From NCBI GenBank assembly GCA_002493965.1, contig DLAP01000057.1:1-7125 (forward strand): DNA of 7,125 bases, given 5' to 3'. The notes under the pieces were generated by a model, which ran no database searches, was not told the DNA's origin, and worked only from the letters and a program-made list of their open reading frames with translations. The position numbers and the translations under genes were made by a program. This document shows, piece after piece, positions 1 to 6,000 of the stretch. Origin of the DNA: Clostridiales bacterium UBA7044. Lineage in GTDB: Bacteria; Bacillota; Clostridia; Oscillospirales; Oscillospiraceae. The first letter of the stretch is position 1; the number at the start of each line of letters is the position of its first letter.

Positions 1-37
1 ATGCTCCCAGCCCCCCATGGAATCTGTTCCAGGGCGC

Positions 38-68
38 AAAAAAGCGGCCTGCCGTAGCAGACCGCTTT
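38..68 (-). terminator. Intrinsic terminator for the leftward late operon
   Basis: Read on the minus strand, a 7-bp stem AAAGCGG/CCGCTTT (68-62 with 47-41) is topped by a 4-bp CTGC/GCAG stem across one mismatch, with a 4-base loop at 53-56, and runs directly into six T (43-38). This is a standard Rho-independent terminator. It is the first convincing leftward terminator after the giant gene's stop at 545, so the late mRNA would carry a 3' untranslated part of about 500 bases antisense to the two small RNAs. On the plus strand the hairpin is followed only by AAATTT, a much poorer tail, so leftward use is preferred. Confidence 0.8.
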
Positions 69-74
69 AAATTT

Positions 75-94
75 GGGGCTTCCCCCTGTTTTTT
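75..94 (+). terminator. Possible short plus-strand terminator
   Basis: GGGG (75-78), a 3-base loop CTT and CCCC (82-85) form a short GC-only hairpin, followed by CTG and six T (89-94). The stem is only 4 bp, so this is a weak call. It may mark the end of a rightward transcript entering from the left, or be the remnant of another RNA cassette, because it resembles the GGGCTTCTG plus T-run that ends the RNA at 198-409. The stretch 95-153 holds nothing else I can support apart from an isolated TTGACA at 96-101 with no -10 box at proper spacing. Confidence 0.3.
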
Positions 95-162
95 CTTGAC
101 AGGCTTCCTGCCATAATGTTGTTTCTCAGATCTTGTGATGAGTGAAGGCTAGAGATTTTTCC

Positions 163-191
163 TTGACATCCATCCCGGAACTGCATATACT
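163..191 (+). promoter_or_regulatory. Sigma-70/SigA-type promoter P1
   Basis: A perfect -35 box TTGACA (163-168) is separated by exactly 17 bases from TATACT (186-191), one base off the -10 consensus. Transcription would start near A198. The bases just upstream, GATTTTTC at 154-161, and just downstream, ATT at 192-194, recur at P2 (433-440 and 471-473), so the two promoters look like relatives. It faces away from the late operon and towards the giant gene. No operator-like inverted repeat is visible over it, so it could be constitutively read by host RNA polymerase. Confidence 0.85.
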
Positions 192-200
192 ATTCTTAGT

Positions 201-402
201 GGTAGCTTTTCTCCCAGAATCTACGCCTATTGGCGTCTGAGATTCATCGGATGAAAGACTACTTCCGGTAGAAGCGCTCTCTCCATAGTTCCCAGCACTT
301 TGTGCATGGTTCTCACTGGCTTGCAGGCTTCTATCGACAGAAGCTTTCTTTCCATAATCCCTTGCAATTGGCGCTTGGGATTCACTGGTTAGAGGGCTTC
401 TG
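201..402 (+). repeat. Three diverged tandem hairpin units (A, B, C)
   Basis: The units are 201-263, 266-336 and 338-402. B and C share landmarks in order: an AGAAGC opening arm, a TCCATA box (282-287 and 351-356), a TTC-TCACTGG or ATTCACTGG box (310-319 and 379-388), and a closing GCTTCT arm. A has the same layout with more divergence. The outermost pair of the shared AGAAGC/GCTTCT stem is T-A in B (269 with 333) and C-G in C (338 with 402), a compensatory change that supports the stem. The units are better explained as repeated RNA domains than as a DNA repeat such as CRISPR, because arms are conserved while the lengths between them differ. Confidence 0.6.
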
Positions 403-409
403 TTTTTTT
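338..409 (+). terminator. Terminator formed by hairpin unit C
   Basis: The 12-bp basal stem of unit C (338-349 with 391-402, two G-U pairs) is followed at once by TTTTTTT (403-409). The stem encloses the apical hairpin 352-388 instead of a short loop, so it is longer than a usual terminator, but the stem foot plus T tract is the classic arrangement. The left arm CAGAAGC can alternatively pair with the unit B closing arm GCTTCT (327-332), which would break the terminator; see findings. Confidence 0.6.
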
Positions 410-441
410 ATGCGTACCAGATCACCCTTTCGGATTTTTCG

Positions 442-470
442 TTGACATATTTATCGGGATTTTGTATACT
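442..470 (+). promoter_or_regulatory. Sigma-70/SigA-type promoter P2
   Basis: TTGACA (442-447), a 17-base spacer and TATACT (465-470) give the same near-consensus promoter as P1, with a likely start at A478. The 16 bases 433-448 match 154-169 at P1 with a single difference, and TATACTATT is identical in both, but the spacers differ. The promoter sits 32 bases beyond the T tract of the first RNA, so each RNA has its own promoter and terminator. Confidence 0.87.
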
Positions 471-477
471 ATTATTT

Positions 478-558
478 AGAAGTTGAGCATTGCTTTCGCT
501 CGTAGTAGCGAAGGTCACAGCGGCATGTAAAGTCCGCTGGGTGCTCAACTTTCTTTTT
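478..558 (+). ncRNA. Structured small RNA, three-way junction
   Basis: This predicted RNA of about 80 bases starts at the expected distance from P2. Its ends are closed by a perfect 9-bp stem AGTTGAGCA/TGCTCAACT (481-489 with 542-550), extendable to 11 bp. Inside are two side-by-side hairpins: CTTTCGCT/AGCGAAGG (493-500 with 507-514, one G-U, loop CGTAGT) and CAGCGG/CCGCTG (518-523 with 534-539, 10-base loop). Three helices with short joints make a compact three-way junction. TTCTTTTT (551-558) follows the closing stem. It shows no clear sequence similarity to the RNA at 198-409, only to its promoter. The 3' end overlaps the last codons of the giant protein gene in antisense. I do not recognise a known family. 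There is no plausible reading frame within it. Confidence 0.75.
481..558 (+). terminator. Terminator formed by closing stem of second small RNA
   Basis: The closing stem (481-489 with 542-550) is followed by TTCTTTTT, so the foot of the junction serves as an intrinsic terminator for rightward transcription. On the minus strand the same palindrome is followed by AT-mixed sequence (CTAAATAATAG) with no T tract, so it should not stop the late operon. Confidence 0.6.
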
Positions 559-3500
559 GTCTTTCTGCGCTGAAGCTGTATACAAAATTTCCATCCGTTT
601 TTTCCTTAACGTTTATGGTTACTCTGTATGGGCTCATCTTTGTTTCACCATATTCTTGAAACAGGATGTCATTGATAAAATAGTACCAGTTGTTTACCCC
701 CTGATGTGTCACACTGTCCTTCCCCGTCTCCGGTTTGGAATAGTTGTATACTGCTTCTGAAGCTAACTGATAATAGTCATCAGCGAGATCCAGTGTGACA
801 CGCTGCTCAGAACTTGTACCATGCCTGTTACCTCCCATAAGTTTTGAGGCATCCGATTTGTAGCCACCTTTCTCATTATAGGTGGGATCAAATTGTGCTT
901 GGATTACACGCTCCCTTCCATCTGCATCTCGAATTACAAGATCAATAGGCTTTTTGCTCCACACATTCTGAATATATGTAAGTATTCGCTCAGCTTTAGC
1001 GCTCTTGGGTGTCCCTTTTGGGAAGTTTCCTTCATATACACCCTTGCCCGTTACCGGATCATATCCCTTGAATGAATATCGCATGCTGCCCTCATTAGTA
1101 TCTTTTTCTTTTCCTGTAACCCCCTGGTGATTCTCCCCAGCATCCAGCAAGCCCTCAGTGAAAAGCCTCTGCATCTCCTCGGCGGCGTCGCGCGTTTGGG
1201 CAACCATTCGGCCTTCCTCAGAATCCGGCTCCAATCCCATGTAAGCCTTGCGAATCTTCTCACACAGTTTCTGGAAATAATCCTTTACCGTCTCCCACAG
1301 GCCCCGGTTTTGATTCTTCAGTTCCTGTAGTACCTTCCCGTCGGCAAGCATACTTTCCATGGAATCGGCCACAACTTCCTCGAAAGCGCCGTCATAGTCG
1401 ATCTCATGCCCGGCCTTTTTCGCTTTCGCCATCTGGTTCTCCACCAGTTCCTGGATAGATACGTCTTTCTTCCCGTACTGCTCCATCAGGAAGTCAGACA
1501 GCGCCTGGAATTTTTCGGGACTCTGGTCCCGGATGAAGTGGGTCAGTTCATGAGCCGCGGTGAACAGCATAGTGCCCTTCCCGTCGGCGCCTGCGTACAG
1601 GTCAATGTGAATACTCCCGTCTCTGGGATCATACCAGCCGTTGGCACCAATTCGGGTAACGCCGTCCGGCGCAGTCTCGCCTTCAAAGACATAGATGTCC
1701 ACGCCCAGTGCGTCTGCAATGACCTGCAATCCTTTCAGATTTGTCCTTTGGTCCTTCGTCAGGCTGGCTATGTTCCCTTCATAGTGGACTTTGCCTTTCT
1801 TTGGTTTCTGGGACGTTTTATGGGCTTCCTGCTCGTTGCTTGTGAGTGAATCCACCTTCTCCGCCGATTTCTTCCGTTTCGGAATATATTTTTCCGCATC
1901 TCCCTTGACAAGGGCCATAAGGTCTGATACACTAATTGTGGAGTTTGGCGTGCTTTTCGCTCCTGACTGACTTTGTCTGCGGGGGTCATTAGCTGAAGCG
2001 CCAAACTCTTTTTTTGCGGTTTCTATTTCAATTACTTCAAGTGCCTTCAAATCGTATAAAGAGTTGTATGTTTTGGACCGCTTTACTTTTTCAAACCATT
2101 GTGCAATTTTTTCTGGTATTCTGTTCTCCGTGTTGGTGCTGAATTCCTTAACAGTGAGCTTTACGGGTTCAATACCATTTTCCCCGTTTATTGCGGCGAA
2201 GAAGGTAAACACTCTTGTTTCTGGCTTTGCCTGATTTTTGGGCGGAGCAATGTTAACTAGCACTGCGTTCTGGATCAATTCCGGTGCCTTTCCCATAGCC
2301 AAAATCGTATCCGTCCCGAACTGTGCACTCAGATTGCTGAACGCATGGGTCAGGGATTTTTTTACTAAGAATACCGGCATTCCTGTGTCTTTGTTGGTGT
2401 GAGGGGTATCGTACCATTTTTGCGCATCGGCCTTGTCGGAAACATCAGCTTTCAACTGTGCATAGGTTTTTCCTTCGGTATTTCTCCCTATGTCTATAAC
2501 CGGGATATCCTCTTTTTGCACAAGTTCTTCATATGTAGGAGATTCTAGCGTGTCTTCAACTTCTTCCGTGGCAATCGCTTCCATGGGTTGCATCTGACCG
2601 ATGTCCCGGCTAATGGCATTCACTGTCTGCTGATTTTGTCCTTCTTTCCCCTCCAAATCCAAATTCGCAACTCCATGCTTAATCGCCCGATCTGCCGCCT
2701 CACTCCACAGCTTCTCACTGGCCGCATTCCACGCTTCTTCCTGGGAGTTCACTTTCAGCATCTCCAAGGCGACCTTATTCTGAAAGGAATGGTCTCGCTG
2801 ATAGGCGGAAGCTTCCGCCGCGACAATTCCAAGCAGGTTCAATTCCCCAGGGGTCATGTTAATTCCAGCCCGCGCCGTAGCGTCACGAATGATACTTACC
2901 GCCTTGTTCGTGTCACCGTCTATGTTATAGAGCAGTTCACTCATAGGAATCTGTGTGCCTAAGACCTTCATTGTACTTTCCGATGTCGCCTGTATCAGCG
3001 CCTGGTCATAGCTGGCCCCGCTTTTCATGGCTTCCTGGAAGCTTCTCGCATAGGCTTGCGGATTTGCCTTAGCCAGGTCTGCCGAACCGGATAATCCCGC
3101 CCGGTCCAGTGCCTCCATGGCATTCAGATCACCCAGTCTCGCATACTCCGCCGCGTTGCGCCACCTTTGTTTGGAATCCGCTCCAAACTGCGCCCCACCG
3201 CTTTCCACCTGCTGCAAAATCTCGCTGTACGTATTCGTTCTCTGGTTTACCACAGAATCCGGATTTCGGACGATCTCCTCCATAACCTGTGACAGAATCT
3301 CGTTCTTCTCTATCATCCGCATCTGGGTATCAGACAGGGTCCCGCCTTCTACGATTGTTTCCAGAATCTGGGCGTGCTTCTTGGCAATTGACTTGTCCAT
3401 GCCCTTGTCTTCCAGTGCTTTCTGGATATCCGCAGTATTCTGACCCGAAAGCTCTGTGCTGATCCGGTTATAGAGTCTGCCCATGTTGAAGGCGCCGGAA

Positions 3501-5983
3501 TTCTTTCCTACCTTCCCGGCCATTTTTCCGGTTCTGCTGTCATTGGAAAAGGTTCCGCCCAGCTGAGAAAGCTGCTCTCCTGTAATACCGGCGTTTTTCA
3601 GCCCAACGCCCTGCTGGAAAGTGTGCACAGGCTGTACCATTCCCCTCATCATTCCGCCGGATAATAAGCCGCCCATGAAGTCCCAGCCCAGGTCAATAGC
3701 TACGTCCTCCAGTGCCTTGATCGTAGCCTGCTCTCTGTCCAGGTCCTCTTCTTTCATATATTTTTCAATCTTGGACCCAACGCCGGACTTGTCCGCCATC
3801 ACCAGAATATCCGCTGCCGTGTTGGCAAGGGTCGTAAAGAACTCTTCGGAACCTTCCACCCCGCCCTGCACCAGAATATCACGAACCAGTTTCCCGGTGT
3901 TGCCGTTTACCAGCTTGTCCAGAGACACTTTCTCGAACAGCATCTCGAAAGTGCCGTTCAGGATACCCATAGTCAGTGCCTGTTCATCGTTCGCCCCTTT
4001 TTTCAGGGCATCCAGTACGCCCTGGGAGGCCGCGCTTCCTCCCAGCAATGCGGTGCCTCCCGGAATTCCGGCCATAGTCATCAGGGCAATTGCTCCGGAA
4101 TCCGCCATGCTCATGCCCAACTGGTACACGTCTCCCAGGCTTTTCCCGTTCAGGACACGGCTCCAAAAAGGGTGATCGTCTTCATTCAGGCTGATTGCGC
4201 CGGTAGCGTCCGCGATATTCTGGGCCACTGTACCTCTTGTGGTGCTTGTCACCACTGTGGGTACCATGGAACTTCTTTCATAGTGGATAGGCTTGTATTC
4301 CCCGGTAATCTCCCGCGCCAGGTTCTGACCCGCTATGTCCAACGCACCAATACCGCTGGTAAGATTCGTACCCACACTCAGGGCAGAGGATAAGATAGGA
4401 TGCTGTGTGGCATAGGCCGCCGTATTTCCCTGCAGCGTTTCCATCTGGCTGTTTTCCAGCTCATAGGAAAGGTAGTCTAGATAGTCCTGAGCCGCTTCTT
4501 TCCCCTGGGTGTTGTAAAGATAATTGTAATTCGCAACGTCCTCTTCCGTCATGTAATCATAGATGGAATAGGGCATTTTCCCTTTCATAGCCGGGTGTAC
4601 ATCCCTGGCCCCATCAATGTCGTTGATATAGTGGTATACCGGGTCTCCCTGCCCCCACCATTTGGTACCCAGGCCAATGCCAAATCCGGCCTTTTTCACG
4701 TCCCCCTGCTGTCTGGACATCTGCGCATAGTCCTCGTTTTCCTTCAGGAAGTTGTATTCCATGGCATTCTGGTCATTCCAGATTTCGCTTTTCAGGGCTT
4801 CGATCTGTTTCTTCAAATCCTGGGGGCTGCCATACTGCCGGAGAAGCGCATCATATTTTTCCTTATCCGCTTCTGTTTCGATGCCCGCGATAATTTGATC
4901 GGACATCTTTTTCCTTCCGTCTTCCAGGTATTCCAGTTCCGCTGTTTTCTGGGAAACTTCCTGGACATAGTCATCCTTTCCCATGACGGATGGGGCGTAC
5001 TGCTCCAACCAGGCCTTTTCGAAGCTTCCGTCCTCCGTCTGTTCCAGGGCCGCCTTTAGTTCGGAATAACTTTTCCCCTGGTACTTTTTTAGCAGTTCCT
5101 CGCTTTGCTGCCGAAGCTGCTCCTGACCCTGGATATCCTTTGCCCGGTTCATCCGCTGCTTCTTCTGTGCGATTTGGTCATCCAGATCCGCAAGATGCGC
5201 CTCATGGGCCATCCGTTGGGCGGCATCTGTCCAGTCAAATTCGTGGTTCCAGGCGTAATCTTCCTGTTGGGCAATCAGATCATCGATTTCCGCCTGGGCC
5301 TCCCCCAAATCCAAATGGAGCATTTCTTCCTGATCCACAGCAGAGGCATACTGGGCCAGCCAGTCTTTTTCTTCTCCCTCCTCCATCTGTTCTGCCGCCG
5401 CGCTGAGTTCAGCAGCGCTTTTGCCCTGATACTTTTGATACCAGTCGACAATTTGCTTGTTTGCGTTGTAGGCCTCTTCGTCCGCGAACTGGGACATGAA
5501 TTGGTTCTCTTCGTCAATTCCTTTTTGAAGTTTCCGTAAGGAACCAACATAGCGCATGGCATCCGTGAATCCCAATACGCCCAGATAGTCCTGGAAGCCT
5601 TCAAAGTCCCGGAGCAGGGCCCAAATTTCCTCTCCATAGCCACCGCCAACATCCTTTGTGTAGCCTCCGTTGCGCTGCTTATCAAAATCAGAGAACCCGG
5701 TAATTACCTTATTGTATCGGTCAATCCAGCTGTTCGCCTGTGTTACCAGCCCCTCCATCTTCTCCGGGCTGTACTTCTGCTGCATCCATTCTTCGGCGGT
5801 CTGGTACTGCTGGGGGGATTTCCCTCTGCTGGAACCAGGCCCGCTGCTTTTCTGTTTCATCCATGCCTCTGCGGTTTGGTATTGCCCTGAGGGCCTCCCA
5901 CCGGCAGGGGAAGATTTCCCCCCGCCGGAACCAGACCCACTGTTTTTCTGCCTCATCCATTCTTCTGCGGTCTGATATCCCAA
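545..5983 (-). CDS. Giant multidomain phage protein with HELTH metallopeptidase domain
   Basis: This is an 1812-residue protein, probably a virion-internal or ejected polyvalent protein. The N-terminus has three YQTAE-W-M motifs (3-13, 35-45, 60-70) on Gly/Ser linkers. A charged helical region follows (about 75-440) with two KYQGKS/WL-QYA repeats (181-216, 297-333). Next come a Tyr/Asp-rich segment (446-510) and Gly-rich hydrophobic stretches near 615-690 and 765-783, which are possible membrane-inserting parts. At about 1159-1369 lies a domain like the BECR-fold or LPD3 domains of polyvalent proteins, with SLTHAFSNL around His1213. HELTH (1478-1482) plus FEEVVAD (E1535/E1536) suggest a gluzincin zinc peptidase. 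A final module (about 1636-1812) ends the chain. No signal peptide is seen. The TTG start at 5983 is chosen because AAAGGGAGAG lies upstream and the first motif begins at residue 3; ATG at 5956 would cut that motif. The gene follows the 259-residue gene by 15 bases. Virion role is inferred; domain names are from memory. Confidence 0.9.
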   Translation of the reverse strand: MGYQTAEEWMRQKNSGSGSGGGKSSPAGGRPSGQYQTAEAWMKQKSSGPGSSRGKSPQQYQTAEEWMQQKYSPEKMEGLVTQANSWIDRYNKVITGFSDFDKQRNGGYTKDVGGGYGEEIWALLRDFEGFQDYLGVLGFTDAMRYVGSLRKLQKGIDEENQFMSQFADEEAYNANKQIVDWYQKYQGKSAAELSAAAEQMEEGEEKDWLAQYASAVDQEEMLHLDLGEAQAEIDDLIAQQEDYAWNHEFDWTDAAQRMAHEAHLADLDDQIAQKKQRMNRAKDIQGQEQLRQQSEELLKKYQGKSYSELKAALEQTEDGSFEKAWLEQYAPSVMGKDDYVQEVSQKTAELEYLEDGRKKMSDQIIAGIETEADKEKYDALLRQYGSPQDLKKQIEALKSEIWNDQNAMEYNFLKENEDYAQMSRQQGDVKKAGFGIGLGTKWWGQGDPVYHYINDIDGARDVHPAMKGKMPYSIYDYMTEEDVANYNYLYNTQGKEAAQDYLDYLSYELENSQMETLQGNTAAYATQHPILSSALSVGTNLTSGIGALDIAGQNLAREITGEYKPIHYERSSMVPTVVTSTTRGTVAQNIADATGAISLNEDDHPFWSRVLNGKSLGDVYQLGMSMADSGAIALMTMAGIPGGTALLGGSAASQGVLDALKKGANDEQALTMGILNGTFEMLFEKVSLDKLVNGNTGKLVRDILVQGGVEGSEEFFTTLANTAADILVMADKSGVGSKIEKYMKEEDLDREQATIKALEDVAIDLGWDFMGGLLSGGMMRGMVQPVHTFQQGVGLKNAGITGEQLSQLGGTFSNDSRTGKMAGKVGKNSGAFNMGRLYNRISTELSGQNTADIQKALEDKGMDKSIAKKHAQILETIVEGGTLSDTQMRMIEKNEILSQVMEEIVRNPDSVVNQRTNTYSEILQQVESGGAQFGADSKQRWRNAAEYARLGDLNAMEALDRAGLSGSADLAKANPQAYARSFQEAMKSGASYDQALIQATSESTMKVLGTQIPMSELLYNIDGDTNKAVSIIRDATARAGINMTPGELNLLGIVAAEASAYQRDHSFQNKVALEMLKVNSQEEAWNAASEKLWSEAADRAIKHGVANLDLEGKEGQNQQTVNAISRDIGQMQPMEAIATEEVEDTLESPTYEELVQKEDIPVIDIGRNTEGKTYAQLKADVSDKADAQKWYDTPHTNKDTGMPVFLVKKSLTHAFSNLSAQFGTDTILAMGKAPELIQNAVLVNIAPPKNQAKPETRVFTFFAAINGENGIEPVKLTVKEFSTNTENRIPEKIAQWFEKVKRSKTYNSLYDLKALEVIEIETAKKEFGASANDPRRQSQSGAKSTPNSTISVSDLMALVKGDAEKYIPKRKKSAEKVDSLTSNEQEAHKTSQKPKKGKVHYEGNIASLTKDQRTNLKGLQVIADALGVDIYVFEGETAPDGVTRIGANGWYDPRDGSIHIDLYAGADGKGTMLFTAAHELTHFIRDQSPEKFQALSDFLMEQYGKKDVSIQELVENQMAKAKKAGHEIDYDGAFEEVVADSMESMLADGKVLQELKNQNRGLWETVKDYFQKLCEKIRKAYMGLEPDSEEGRMVAQTRDAAEEMQRLFTEGLLDAGENHQGVTGKEKDTNEGSMRYSFKGYDPVTGKGVYEGNFPKGTPKSAKAERILTYIQNVWSKKPIDLVIRDADGRERVIQAQFDPTYNEKGGYKSDASKLMGGNRHGTSSEQRVTLDLADDYYQLASEAVYNYSKPETGKDSVTHQGVNNWYYFINDILFQEYGETKMSPYRVTINVKEKTDGNFVYSFSAERQKES
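4985..5443 (-). repeat. Duplicated helical segment within the giant protein
   Basis: Residues 181-216 and 297-333 share KYQGKS, then SEL or AEL, an acidic EQ stretch, and WL-QYA--V at nearly the same spacing (second copy one residue longer). This is an internal duplication of about 36 residues separated by a charged, probably coiled-coil, spacer. A weaker third echo may follow around RQYGSPQDLKKQIEAL. Function is unknown; repeated helical segments suit an elongated structural protein. Confidence 0.65.
5774..5977 (-). repeat. Three YQTAE-[EA]-WM motifs at the giant protein N-terminus
   Basis: YQTAEEWMRQK, YQTAEAWMKQK and YQTAEEWMQQK occur at residues 3-13, 35-45 and 60-70, separated by Gly/Ser/Pro/Lys-rich linkers of 21 and 14 residues. 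The near identity of both the peptide and the DNA (tctgcggtttggtattg, gcggtctggtactgc, gcggtctgatatcc on the plus strand) suggests recent short tandem duplication. Beads of one short helix on flexible linkers usually serve as a multivalent docking tag, here perhaps for packaging into the capsid; that role is a guess. Confidence 0.85.
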
Positions 5984-5990
5984 ATTTGTT

Positions 5991-6000
5991 CTCTCCCTTT
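5991..6000 (-). promoter_or_regulatory. Ribosome site deciding the TTG start
   Basis: Read leftward, AAAGGGAGAG precedes TTG at 5983 with 7 bases between. It overlaps the TAA stop (6001-5999) of the upstream gene, so terminating ribosomes sit on the next start site. No comparable site stands before the next in-frame ATG at 5956, which supports the unusual TTG start. Confidence 0.75.

Larger units (their letters stand above)
198..409 (+). ncRNA. Structured small RNA of three tandem hairpins
   Basis: This predicted RNA of about 212 bases starts 7 bases after the P1 -10 box and ends in seven T (403-409). Hand pairing gives three consecutive, almost linker-free hairpins. Unit A (201-263) has basal arms 201-214/249-263 and apical stem GAATCT/AGATTC capped by ACGCC/GGCGT. 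Unit B (266-336) has a 10-bp base CGGTAGAAGC/GCTTCTATCG and inner CCA-GCAC/GTGC-TGG. Unit C (338-402) has a 12-bp base CAGAAGCTTTCT/AGAGGGCTTCTG and apical AATCCC/GGGATT. Units A and C both carry a 3-base bulge on the 3' side of the apical stem (CTG, CTT). There is no coding sense on either strand. I do not recognise the family; it does not match 6S, tmRNA, RNase P or a riboswitch I know. Existence is inferred from promoter, fold and terminator together; the function is unknown. Confidence 0.72.

Noticed and set aside
1..37. Possible short reading frames at the left edge on either strand
   Set aside because: The plus-strand ATG at base 1 ends after 18 codons without a ribosome site inside the window; the leftward ATG at 19 has six codons before the edge. 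Neither can be supported.
96..124. A third promoter starting at TTGACA 96-101
   Set aside because: No -10 box lies 16-18 bases downstream (TTGTTT at 119-124), and the good CATAAT is only 10 bases away.
198..409. CRISPR array, type III toxin-antitoxin RNA, retron or DGR template
   Set aside because: The units are not exact repeats with spacers, no ToxN-like toxin gene follows, and no reverse transcriptase or Cas gene is present in the window.
502..506. Loop GTAGT of the second RNA pairing with ACTAC (258-262) of the first
   Set aside because: Five bases of complementarity to a base-paired arm is expected by chance; too weak to claim an interaction.
481..550. Phage attachment site or transposon end from the inverted repeat AGTTGAGCA/TGCTCAACT
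   Set aside because: No integrase or transposase nearby and no flanking target duplication; a T tract and promoter spacing explain it as an RNA stem.
1406..1849. Plus-strand reading frame of 147 codons inside the giant gene
   Set aside because: It is a shadow of the minus-strand gene: no ribosome site, odd residue makeup, and the opposite strand encodes the recognisable HELTH domain.
5275..5685. Overlapping minus-strand frame of 136 codons within the giant gene
   Set aside because: Basic, Ser/Thr-rich composition with no start signal; an out-of-frame shadow of the helical region.
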